Below are positions 28,158 through 36,803 of a stretch of 64,000 nucleotides of DNA, piece by piece; position 1 is the stretch's first letter; every line of letters starts with the position of its first letter. A model generated the notes under the pieces. The model made no database searches, was not told where the DNA came from, and worked only from the letters and a program-made list of their open reading frames with translations. A program made the position numbers and the translations under genes. The DNA comes from Spirochaetota bacterium (GTDB lineage Bacteria > Spirochaetota > Spirochaetia > Treponematales > UBA12059). The DNA is taken from contig JAKQKE010000008.1 of assembly GCA_029560805.1 (NCBI GenBank), forward strand, positions 46,382 to 110,381. The letters run 5' to 3'.

Positions 28158-29870
28158 TCAAGCCCCGTCGCGCGAGCGACGTAGCTCATTCAGCACAATG
28201 CCGGCACACCAATCCCGGGTGTCGGTCAAGAGCTCGTCGGGCCTCGCCTGGGTCTCGCCGGAAAGGCGCCCGAATACGGCCGCAGCCGGCAGCATCGTCG
28301 TCCATACGTCTTTCTCGTGCGGAGACAGCCCGTCGAGGTAGGCTGCGGCGTGACGGTATGGCGCTGGAAGAGCGACGATATCCGCGTGGTACGCTGACAG
28401 GAATTCGAGCGGCCTCTGGTACGGTCGACCCGCGGCGAAAACCCTGCCCGAGTCCCGGCCGCGAGGCGGTACGTTGCGCAAGGTCTCGGCGCGCACCCCG
28501 AAACCGCGCTCCCGCTCTATCCTGCACGAGGCGACGGCCGCTAGACGTTCCAGCCTCTCCTTGTACATGACCAGGGGCTTCGTAACGTAGCGGAAAGCGC
28601 CGTCATCGTCGTCCTCCCTCGAGATGCTCTGGTTGCGGTACAGAAACTCGGCGAAGAGCGACTCGGACGGCCGTAGCCTCGACTGCCGCACGTCGAAATA
28701 CGGATAGATGTAGGTGCCTCGCGCGTAGCTCTTACCGAAGGGATAGGAGAAGTCAGCCCCGAAGATCCTGACGGTCGACGCCCCGAGGTACTCGGCGAGC
28801 GATACGGCAGCGTGAGTCACGTTGCCGCCCGAGGTGTCGAGTACGGGGAAGGCGCGGTAGCGAGAGGCTATGTATCGTGACAATGGGTGACCGGAGGAGA
28901 AAAAATACGGCCGAACGGCCAGGCGCGACAGGGTGGGCGGCGAGGCCAGGTCGAGGAAGAGCGGCACATCCGGCGGCAGGCCGAGCGAGAAATGGTAATA
29001 GCTGATCTGCTGGCAATCGATGCTTATCACCGCGTCGGGCCGAATGCCCCGACCGAGCAAGGCGCGCAGGCTCGTGTCGGTGGCGATCAGAAACGCGTCC
29101 TTGGGCCTAAGGCGGATCTCCTCGGCGTATCGTTCGAGAGACGGGCCGGCCGCAGTAATATAGGCCGAGCGTATGGGCCCGACAGGCGGCGTCGGCGCGT
29201 TGGACAGCTCGAGGTTACGGACGATATTCGAGAACCAGCGCTTGCCGAAGAACGATTGAACCGAGTAGTCGTCTGATATGGCGTCTATGGATCGGCGTAT
29301 GGCATCGGCGGCCCTATGGAACGGCTCGGGCGACGCGTCTATCCTGCCGCGCAGGGGAACCGAGACGATGTCGCCGGTCACCGCTGGCACGTAACACCCG
29401 GCGATAACCTCGTTCAGTTCGGCCTCCTCCGGATCGACGAGGAGCCTGAGCCTTCGATCGCCGAGCACATGGGTTAGGTCGACGCGTTCAAGCACGGCGC
29501 GTAACGTGGTGGCCCCGTATTCGACGATCAGACCCCTGGTCACGAGGTCGGCCTCGAGCATGGCGGCGGCCTCATAGCCTGCCCCGAGCCCGAGGAAGAC
29601 ATAGAACGCCGCCTTGCTGTAGCTCGAGGCGAGTCGCCCGGCCTCTCGCACCGGGTCGAACCTGGAATGCATAAGGGCTTGGCGGGAGCCTAAGCCGACG
29701 AAGGGTACCGGATGCCCCGAACGGGAGGTTTGGACGCCAACGCGCGGATCAGATCGCGCCGAGCGTATCCTGTCAGCGCAGACTGGCCCGTGGCACGAGG
29801 CCACGGCCAGCATATTGCGCTCGAAGAGCTGCGCGTCGAGCGGCTCGTGAGCCAGGTTAGCCTCAGCCAT
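28158..29870 (-). CDS. DUF115/MptE-like, motility-associated factor (Maf)-type glycosyltransferase family protein
   Basis: AYITAAGPSLERYAEEIRLRPKDAFLIATDTSLRALLGRGIRPDAVISIDCQ; IFGADFSYPFGKSYARGTY. Confidence 0.82.
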   Translation of the reverse strand: MAEANLAHEPLDAQLFERNMLAVASCHGPVCADRIRSARSDPRVGVQTSRSGHPVPFVGLGSRQALMHSRFDPVREAGRLASSYSKAAFYVFLGLGAGYEAAAMLEADLVTRGLIVEYGATTLRAVLERVDLTHVLGDRRLRLLVDPEEAELNEVIAGCYVPAVTGDIVSVPLRGRIDASPEPFHRAADAIRRSIDAISDDYSVQSFFGKRWFSNIVRNLELSNAPTPPVGPIRSAYITAAGPSLERYAEEIRLRPKDAFLIATDTSLRALLGRGIRPDAVISIDCQQISYYHFSLGLPPDVPLFLDLASPPTLSRLAVRPYFFSSGHPLSRYIASRYRAFPVLDTSGGNVTHAAVSLAEYLGASTVRIFGADFSYPFGKSYARGTYIYPYFDVRQSRLRPSESLFAEFLYRNQSISREDDDDGAFRYVTKPLVMYKERLERLAAVASCRIERERGFGVRAETLRNVPPRGRDSGRVFAAGRPYQRPLEFLSAYHADIVALPAPYRHAAAYLDGLSPHEKDVWTTMLPAAAVFGRLSGETQARPDELLTDTRDWCAGIVLNELRRSRDGA

Positions 29871-31464
29871 CGCAGCCTCCGCGCATCGAAAAGAGGGCTT
29901 GCTCGGCCGCCGAGTGGACGGCGAGGAGTTCGCGTTCTGTCGCCTCGCCCCTGGCCATCGAGGCGACGAGGGGCGCGGTGGCCTCGGGAGCGAGGGCCCT
30001 GTATACCGTCATGGCATCGAACGGCATCGGAACCGACGAGGCCAGAGCCTCGGTTGCGCCTGCGAGCGAGGCTTCGAGCGACGACGATACGCGGTCGAGG
30101 TAGCCTTCACGCCGAATGGCCGCCGAGTCCAGACTCGAGTCGCGCGAGCCATCGTCGAGCGGTGTAACAACGGGCGGCTCACCCCTCGTCGGCGGAAGGT
30201 CGTCGAGCCTGGCAATGCGAGGCACCGGAGTCGGCACGGGGGAGTCGGAGAGCCTGAACGCCCTGGCGCTATCGCCTAGCGGCGGCCGAATCGACAAGGC
30301 GTAGGCGGAGAATGCGCGAGAGAGGCGCCAAGCGCCTACGGCCGCCTGATAGCCGTCGAACGTCCTGGAAGCGCCGGCCGACGTTACGGGCCTCGTTCTT
30401 GAAGCCAGCGCTAGGTCGAGCGAGTCGAAGGGGTAGGGCCTGCAATGGTCCTCATGCCCGAAGGCGGCCAGGTCGTAGCCGGCGAGGGTTACCGGACCTC
30501 CGGTACATGCGAGCGCGAGCGATAAGGCGGTGCCGGCGGCGCTACCGGACGCCGAACAGCGATGGTCTTCGAAACCTGCAGCCTCGACGGCCGCACGCTC
30601 GAACGGTAAGCCAGTATCGAGCGCTAGGATAGGGCATCGATAGAGGGCGTCCTCGGTGGCGAAGGCGCTCGGGGACAGCGCGATCGGGATTCCGAGTTCC
30701 GTGATGGTCCGAAGGTGCAGGGCGTTCCAGAAACCGGGATCGGTGGCTACGGCTAGGTCGGGCGTCAGGCCGGCGGCGACGAGCGCCGGAACGGCCGAGG
30801 CAAGGGCCCACAAGGCAATATCGTCGCGGCGACGGCTAAGCTCGGGAAGGAACCGCATAAGGCTCGGGCCGGCGCAGGCGATGACGATAGGGCCGTCGCC
30901 GTTGCGTATACGGACCTGTCTCCGGGCGGCGGCGGCGAAACGGGCCGCATTGCGTAGCCATCCGGCTGACCAGTACGCGCTCGTCGCGGCGTCGGAGCTG
31001 GCTGACTCGAGCGCGTCACGCAGGGCGAGCCTGATGCGCTCGCTCTGCGCGGTGAAGCGCCTGGTCACCGGCGTCCACTCGATGACCGACACGCCGCCAG
31101 CCATGCGGCCGTCCGCCAAGGATCGGGCCAGGACGGATTCGAGCGGCTCTGCCACGCCTGGGCGCCAGGTAATGGCGGGCTTGCCGAGCTCATGTGCATG
31201 GAAGAGGTCGCAGGGCTGAAGCGAGACTAATCGCGCCCTAGGGAGGAGTTCCGATACGGCCTCGTGGATATAGCCCATGCCGCCGCCAATGATGTAGACG
31301 ATGGCCGGGCGTTTCGAGCCGATACAGGCGCGAACGTGCCTGGCGGCCTCCCGCTCCGGGGCGTATCGGGAGTGGAACGAGGTTGGATCGGGCTCAGGGA
31401 ACGTCGGGCTCCCGATACGCGCCTCACAGCCCATCGATGAAGGAGCGGATCTTGGCTTCGGCAT
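29863..31464 (-). CDS. Second DUF115/MptE-like (Maf-type) protein
   Basis: VIACAGPSLMRFLPELSRRRDDIALWALASAVPALVAAGLTPDLAVATDPGFWN; GYDLAAFGHEDHCRPYPFDSLD. Confidence 0.8.
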   Translation of the reverse strand: MPKPRSAPSSMGCEARIGSPTFPEPDPTSFHSRYAPEREAARHVRACIGSKRPAIVYIIGGGMGYIHEAVSELLPRARLVSLQPCDLFHAHELGKPAITWRPGVAEPLESVLARSLADGRMAGGVSVIEWTPVTRRFTAQSERIRLALRDALESASSDAATSAYWSAGWLRNAARFAAAARRQVRIRNGDGPIVIACAGPSLMRFLPELSRRRDDIALWALASAVPALVAAGLTPDLAVATDPGFWNALHLRTITELGIPIALSPSAFATEDALYRCPILALDTGLPFERAAVEAAGFEDHRCSASGSAAGTALSLALACTGGPVTLAGYDLAAFGHEDHCRPYPFDSLDLALASRTRPVTSAGASRTFDGYQAAVGAWRLSRAFSAYALSIRPPLGDSARAFRLSDSPVPTPVPRIARLDDLPPTRGEPPVVTPLDDGSRDSSLDSAAIRREGYLDRVSSSLEASLAGATEALASSVPMPFDAMTVYRALAPEATAPLVASMARGEATERELLAVHSAAEQALFSMRGGCDG

Positions 31465-32280
31465 CGGGGCCAGATAGCTTCAACGATGTATATGGTCCGG
31501 TAGCCAACGGCCAAGAAGGCTCTACGGCCAGCGCGCGCCTCAGCGTACGAGCGACCTGGGCCGCGACCAGCTCGGCGTCACCGGCGTTATGCGTATAAAA
31601 GGCCATTAGGCACGAGCCGTCCGCCAGGCCGAAGGCTCGCCCGCTCGTACCGAGTATCGACGATACGCAGGCCATCAGCTCTTCATTCAGGCTAGAAGGC
31701 GACGATAGGGGGCAGCGCCGAACGGCGGCGCTTGATAGCTCCAGGGTCCTCAGCATGGCCAGCGACACGAAGGAGAACTGTTTGGCACTCCCTATCCTGA
31801 TGAGCTCCTCGGCTGACGCGGGCTCGACCTGATGCATGGCTATCCTGAACGTAGCGGCGGGCGACGTCCGTCCTATGCGCCTGAGGGTATTTTGTACCGA
31901 GTCGGATAGAGATGTCGAGGAGGGCGTTATAATGAACTGGTCGCCCTCAAGGCGTAGCGTCTCGACGGGCTCGCCACCTACTTTGAGGGAGGGTAGCGAT
32001 TCTGCGGACATGGAGTCGGGTAGATCGGCGCCGTACGCGGCGAAGCGGACTACAGACTCGACCCGCTTCGAGTAATAACCGACCCAAGGATAGCCCGCGG
32101 CGGCTAAGGCCTCGATCGCTAGCCGGAGACCTAGATGACGGTTATCTATGCCCCCGAGGAGCCTATCGATAGACTCGTGATATACCGCGGAGACTTTTTT
32201 TTTTGGCTTATGGCCAGAAGGCCATCATTCCTAGCGGCGAGCGCGTCTGAACGGCTCGCCGCCTTCTCTAAAAGTCCCAT
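31424..32280 (-). CDS. Hypothetical protein of the DUF115 operon; 285-aa frame split at an A10 tract (0-frame product 44 aa, stop at 32146; full product after -1 shift)
   Basis: Minus strand ATG at 32280: MGLLEKAASRSDALAARNDGLLAISQKKK then, after -1 shift, VSAVYHESIDRLLGGIDNRHLGLRLAIEALAAAGYPWVGYYSKRVESVVRFAAYGADLPDS-MSAESLPSL... continuous with the 31424..32011 track ORF. Confidence 0.75.
32159..32176 (-). promoter_or_regulatory. Candidate RNA hairpin downstream of the slippery site: GAGUCUA-UCGA-UAGGCUC
   Basis: 7-bp stem (one U-G) with tetraloop, 17 nt 3' of the AAG codon in the minus-strand mRNA. Confidence 0.4.
32195..32204 (-). repeat. Homopolymer A10 (T10 on +) containing in-frame A_AAA_AAG slippery heptamer
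   Basis: AGC CAA AAA AAA AAG TCT read on the minus strand. Confidence 0.95.
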
Positions 32281-34718
32281 CACAGCAACCCCAGATCGTC
32301 GAATAGCCGTTTGTACGTATCGTAATACTCGCTCGAGGCGAACTCCTCGATTTTCTCTTCCGGCAACGAGGCGAGTAGCTGGTCAAGATAGACCAGCACC
32401 GACTTAACGTCGCGCTTCAGCTTGTCGGGCGTCGAATCGGCCGTGGCTTCCGCTTCAGCTCTGGAGTGCGTTGTGGGAGCCGCCTCGGCGCGCGGCGGAG
32501 CCTTGGTGACAGGCGCTTCATCGACGGCTAGCTCGGGCTCGAACCTGGCGAGCGGCTCATCCCCGACGATCTCCTCGACTGCACTATCGGCTTCGTCGGC
32601 GAGCGGCTCATCCGCGACGATCTCCTCGACTGCACTCTCGGCTTCGTCGGCGAGCGTATCGTCATCGATTAGCTCGAGCTCCTCGGCTACCTCATCCTGT
32701 TCCAGGCCTACGAATAGGGAATCGTCGAGACTCGTGGCTATTTCATCCGGATGGTAGGACAGGTCGGATGCCTGGGGCGTTTCGAGCGGAGCCTCCACGA
32801 CGAGCTCATCGACGGAATCGTCGCCGAAATCATCGAGCGTGAGTTCCTCGAGGACGTCATCGCTTGGTAGCAGCTCCTCGACCGGCTCGGTCGACTTCTC
32901 GGCATGGAGCTCGAGCCCGCCTAGCTCTTCAGGCTCGATGACCTCCTCGAGGTCCATTGCGTCCTCTACCTCGTCGATGGGTTCGTCGAACGAGTCCACC
33001 GTCGAGACGACAGGTTCGTCTCCAGCGTCTATGTCGAGTACCAGCTCCGATTCATCGTCGGCGGCCTCTATGACCGGCAGGTCCTCGTCGTCCCCTTCGA
33101 AGGCGGGAGCGAGGTCGATATCGAGATCAGTCTCGCTCGGTTCGACGAGAGGAACGTCCTCTATGGGCATGCCCTCGAGCTCCTGGAAATCCCGAGCCTC
33201 GGTATCGTCGTCCAGGAAGCTCGTGTCCTCGGGCCCGGGGATGATCGGCGTAACTCCATCGATGGGCTCGACGGCTTCGATCCCCTCGCCCGAAAGGTCA
33301 GCGTCCGCGAAGCTCGTAGCTTCCTCCGCTAGCTCGATGGTTTCGATCCCGGGCTCCGAGGCCTCGGCGTAGACGCCGTCCTCAGGCAATAGCTCGACGT
33401 CGTCGGGTATCGACAGTTCGGGAGCCTCATCCTCGGGTTCCTCCGAAACGGTCTCCTCGGTGAAGTCGGCCGTATTGAGGATGTTGTCAAGCTCGTCGCC
33501 GGTCAAGGCTATCGTGTCGTCATCCTCGTCGTCGAAGAAGCCACCGGATGCATCGGCTAGCTCATCCTCGACGCCTTCCGCGGAGGCCGCTTCACCGACG
33601 GAGGCTCCAGCCGCTTTGATGCTGCTCAGCTGGTCGCGAAGGCTCACGAGCTCCTGCTTAATCGATGACAGTTCGCTAGCGATCTGCCTGAGCAGGTCGG
33701 AGGACGGAGCCGAGGAGGCGAGGTCGTCCGATACGGCCTGGATGTCGTCGAAGCCAGATTCGCCGGAACCGATGGATACGCTCTCTATCTCGAGGTCGGG
33801 GATGATCCCGATGCTCGCGTCGTCGTCGGAATCTATGAAGGAGTCGAGCGATATGCCCTCGGAATCGTCGGTCGGCTCGCTCGCGATCGGTGCCTCGCGA
33901 ACGGCTACGGGAGCGGGCTTGGGCTTGGGTTCGTCGAGGCCTATGGAATCGAGATCTATCGATTCGAATTCCGAGCTCGAGCCCAGGATGTCGTCTTCGG
34001 AGGAGAAGGTATCGGTCGCCTCCTCCGATTCCGCCGATGGGATGGTGTCGTCGAACTGAAGGTCGATATCGAGGGATTCGAACTCCTCGTCAGCTTCGGC
34101 CGGATCGGCTACAGCTGGGCTGGCCGAAGCTGGGCTGGCCGCGAAGCGCTCTAGGTCGTCGAGCGCGGGCCCGGTCGGGCCGTCGTCATCGAGGCCGAAG
34201 TCCTCGATACTGATCTCAGTGGTCTCGAATGCATCGACCGAGGCCGATCGTCGCTCGGCCGGAGGTTCCGCCGCTGGCGCCTCCGTCTTTACCTCGTCGA
34301 AATCGAGATCGTCAAGGGACATGTCTATGACCGTGCTCTCCACGACCCCGTCGTCGAGCTCGTCGCCCGTATCGGGGACGTCCGCCTCGGAGATGCCGTC
34401 CTCGTCGTCGAGCGGGGCGAGGGATTCGAAATCGTCGAAGTCGATGCTCTCGGCCTCACCTTCGAGAGGTGTCTCGGCCGGGGTCTCGACGGCCGTATCC
34501 AGATTCGGTAGGTCGAACGAATCGAGCAGTTCCTCTTCCTCGGCGAGCAGGACCGCATCCGAGCCTTCGGCCGAAGTCGAGGCTACCGATCCATCGGCAA
34601 CGAGCGTGTCGTCGGTCAGGTCTTTCGGCTCCGCCTTGACCCAGACGCCGTATCGTTCAAGATCGTGCTCGGGGGTAGGAATGGGATCTGGCTTCCCTTG
34701 CTGGGTCTTATTCTGCAT
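32280..34718 (-). CDS. Large highly acidic low-complexity protein with conserved-looking C-terminal tail
   Basis: 812 aa, Asp/Glu-rich; C-terminus VKSVLVYLDQLLASLPEEKIEEFASSEYYDTYKRLFDDLGLL; TGATG overlap with downstream ORF. Confidence 0.85.
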   Translation of the reverse strand: MQNKTQQGKPDPIPTPEHDLERYGVWVKAEPKDLTDDTLVADGSVASTSAEGSDAVLLAEEEELLDSFDLPNLDTAVETPAETPLEGEAESIDFDDFESLAPLDDEDGISEADVPDTGDELDDGVVESTVIDMSLDDLDFDEVKTEAPAAEPPAERRSASVDAFETTEISIEDFGLDDDGPTGPALDDLERFAASPASASPAVADPAEADEEFESLDIDLQFDDTIPSAESEEATDTFSSEDDILGSSSEFESIDLDSIGLDEPKPKPAPVAVREAPIASEPTDDSEGISLDSFIDSDDDASIGIIPDLEIESVSIGSGESGFDDIQAVSDDLASSAPSSDLLRQIASELSSIKQELVSLRDQLSSIKAAGASVGEAASAEGVEDELADASGGFFDDEDDDTIALTGDELDNILNTADFTEETVSEEPEDEAPELSIPDDVELLPEDGVYAEASEPGIETIELAEEATSFADADLSGEGIEAVEPIDGVTPIIPGPEDTSFLDDDTEARDFQELEGMPIEDVPLVEPSETDLDIDLAPAFEGDDEDLPVIEAADDESELVLDIDAGDEPVVSTVDSFDEPIDEVEDAMDLEEVIEPEELGGLELHAEKSTEPVEELLPSDDVLEELTLDDFGDDSVDELVVEAPLETPQASDLSYHPDEIATSLDDSLFVGLEQDEVAEELELIDDDTLADEAESAVEEIVADEPLADEADSAVEEIVGDEPLARFEPELAVDEAPVTKAPPRAEAAPTTHSRAEAEATADSTPDKLKRDVKSVLVYLDQLLASLPEEKIEEFASSEYYDTYKRLFDDLGLL
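32547..32657 (-). repeat. 51-bp tandem repeat (17 aa) in the acidic protein
   Basis: ADEAESAVEEIVADEPL / ADEADSAVEEIVGDEPL; two near-identical DNA copies plus a partial one. Confidence 0.85.
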
Positions 34719-34824
34719 GGCGCGCGCACTCCATCGACTGGATTGATCTCATCCAAATATCGGCAGAAACCGGATAAATACATAGAGCATACGACTGAAA
34801 TTACTCTAATCGCGCTTCTTCCTA

Positions 34825-35388
34825 TTGTCAACCGTATCGGAATTCCGGATGACGCTGGTAAAGAAAGAAGGCGCTCGTTCCGTAAATAGAGTGATGAAAC
34901 GAATAGTGATACTTGCCTGTTGGATAGCCGTCGCGTCCTACTGCGCCATGGCCGTCGTATGGGGTCCGAGCGGCGTCATCGTGACCAAGCGGGCCTTCGA
35001 TACGGCCGCGACGATGCGCCGTAATATAGACGATCTGGCCAGGCGCAACGAGCGCTACGCAGCCGAGCTCGAAGGCCTGCGTAACGCCTCCGAGCCTACC
35101 GCGCTCGAGGCCAGGTCGATTGGCTACCTGGCGGCTGACGAGGTAGCCGTTCGCTTATCGCTCGAACCCGAGCCGGCAGTACCGGCTGAAGCCGGCAGAC
35201 TACTCGAGTATACAGGCGCCTCGGCGCTCGCGGAGGCGCGGATCAAGGATATCGCCGCGATGGCCGGCATGGTCGTCCTGTTGGCCGGCCTGGCGCTGAG
35301 GGCCGCTCGATCGGCTCGATCGGCTCGATCGGCGCAGGGGCGCGCCGGTCAGCGCGAGATCCTGGTCCAGGAAGCCTCCCGGACGTAA
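34825..35388 (+). CDS. FtsB/DivIC-like membrane protein with coiled coil; start uncertain (34825-34894)
   Basis: VMKRIVILACWIAVASYCAMAVVWGPSGVIVTKRAFDTAATMRRNIDDLARRNERYAAELEGL: TM followed by coiled coil. Confidence 0.6.
   Translation: MSTVSEFRMTLVKKEGARSVNRVMKRIVILACWIAVASYCAMAVVWGPSGVIVTKRAFDTAATMRRNIDDLARRNERYAAELEGLRNASEPTALEARSIGYLAADEVAVRLSLEPEPAVPAEAGRLLEYTGASALAEARIKDIAAMAGMVVLLAGLALRAARSARSARSAQGRAGQREILVQEASRT
35305..35331 (+). repeat. Three tandem 9-bp repeats GCTCGATCG (encoding ARSARSARS)
   Basis: Direct reading. Confidence 0.9.
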
Positions 35389-36326
35389 TCGTTGTCGATA
35401 AGTAGCTCGTCGCCGGAGTAGCTGACGGCTACCGATTCCTTCATGCCGGACAGGAGGTCTCGGGTCGCGTCGAGGCGGAAGACCCATCGCATGGGCCTGG
35501 CGCGCTCGGCGATAGCCTTGGCCATCGCGAAGCTGACCGAGGAGGCCTTGTACAGCGCGGCGTCATTGGCTTGGTCCTGGGCGATGACGACCTCTCCTCC
35601 GCGTATCGTCACGCGCAGTTTTAGGGTGCCGCCTCCGCTCAGTACGGCCAGGCCAGCGCCATTCGGGAAGATACGTACCGTTTCGAGGCCCTTGTCGCCC
35701 CTCCAGGTGCCGCTGATGTCCGAGACGCTCGGCCGGTCGACGAACATGGCGCTCGCCTCGGGCTCGACCGTGTCGATGGCCTGTGTCTGCGTGGCGGATG
35801 CCGCTAGGTCGGCCGAAGCCTGGAAGGTCGCGGGGCTGGCGGCCGTTGGTAGGCCGCCCGTCGGTTCGAGGCCGAATAGCCGCCTCGTGGAAGCGCGAGC
35901 GCGTAGCACGATGTCGCTGATGGATTCGGCGGTATCCGCTACCGATAGCATGATGCCGTCCGATACCCTCGTGACCTCCAGGCTGAGCACGAACAGCTCG
36001 CCGATTCTGCCGATAGAGCCGTTGACGATGAAGTCCGCCGTCAGGGGCAGGGCGACGGCGGTCGTCTCCCCGCGGCTCAGGGCCGCCTCGGTCTCGACGA
36101 GGGCCCTGTCTTGCCCCTGGGCGTCGACGACCCTGAACGAACGCGTCTCGACGATGTAGGAGACGACGAGGCGCTCGAGCATCGCGGCCTCGCTGGAGCC
36201 GACTCCTACGGCCGTGAACGGCGAGACCCTGACCACGGCTTGGCGTTCTTGGGCGCCTAGCGGCGCGGGGCATACCAAGGTGACGCCGAGGACTGCGACT
36301 ATGGCGATCGGAAGCGATTGTATCAT
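35349..36326 (-). CDS. Secreted CsgG/LpoB-like hypothetical protein
   Basis: Signal peptide; AVVRVSPFTAVGVGSSEAAMLERLVVSYIVETRSFRVVDAQGQDRALVETE...ADFIVNGSIGRIGELFVLSLEVTRVSDGIML. Confidence 0.55.
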   Translation of the reverse strand: MIQSLPIAIVAVLGVTLVCPAPLGAQERQAVVRVSPFTAVGVGSSEAAMLERLVVSYIVETRSFRVVDAQGQDRALVETEAALSRGETTAVALPLTADFIVNGSIGRIGELFVLSLEVTRVSDGIMLSVADTAESISDIVLRARASTRRLFGLEPTGGLPTAASPATFQASADLAASATQTQAIDTVEPEASAMFVDRPSVSDISGTWRGDKGLETVRIFPNGAGLAVLSGGGTLKLRVTIRGGEVVIAQDQANDAALYKASSVSFAMAKAIAERARPMRWVFRLDATRDLLSGMKESVAVSYSGDELLIDNDYVREASWTRISR

Positions 36327-36357
36327 GTGACCTCCCTTCGCCTGACGGTCTCGGAGC

Positions 36358-36753
36358 TCATCGGTCGTCTATCCCAAATAGCCTTCGGAAGAAGGACAGG
36401 ATGGCGTACCAGGCGCGCCTGAGGAAACCGGGGTTGCGCAGGCGCTCGAGCCTGAGCAGCGCCTGCTCGATCTCGTCCCTGTCGAGGGGGAAGCGCTGGA
36501 TGTTCTCCTCGATCTCGAGCTCCAGGCGCTGCGCGGCGTCGCTCTTGCCGACGACGGTAGCCTCGATGGTCGACCAGCCCAGACGCCTGGCGGCCTCGAG
36601 CCTTCGCCTGCCGGCTATGAGCACGTTCCGCCGGGTAACGGTAATGGGATGCAATTGCCCGAAGCGATCCATGCTGGCCGCCAGCTGGTCGATATCGCGA
36701 AGGTCCTTACGTATTCGCTTGCGTATTCGGATGGAAGCGACCTCGATCTGCAC
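36358..36753 (-). CDS. ParB N-terminal-domain protein with C-terminal amphipathic helix
   Basis: VASIRIRKRIRKDLRDIDQLAASMDRFGQLHPITVTRRNVLIAGRRRLEAARRLGW...LELEIEENIQR; C-term RRAWYAILSFFRRLFGIDDR. Confidence 0.82.
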   Translation of the reverse strand: MQIEVASIRIRKRIRKDLRDIDQLAASMDRFGQLHPITVTRRNVLIAGRRRLEAARRLGWSTIEATVVGKSDAAQRLELEIEENIQRFPLDRDEIEQALLRLERLRNPGFLRRAWYAILSFFRRLFGIDDR

Positions 36754-36803
36754 GCGTACCTCCGGCGTCGTACTTGAGCTTAATGGTATCGCCGATCGGG
36801 TGG

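Noticed and set aside
32135-32407. 90-aa plus-strand ORF across the T10 tract
   Set aside because: Frame runs antisense through the A10 gene and acidic gene end; the minus-strand reading is coherent across neighbours.
33460-34746. Ser-rich plus-strand ORFs (32422..32757, 32839..33372, 33460..34059, 34219..34746)
   Set aside because: Mirror translations of the Asp/Glu-rich minus-strand gene (GAN/GAY codons read as serine-rich antisense).
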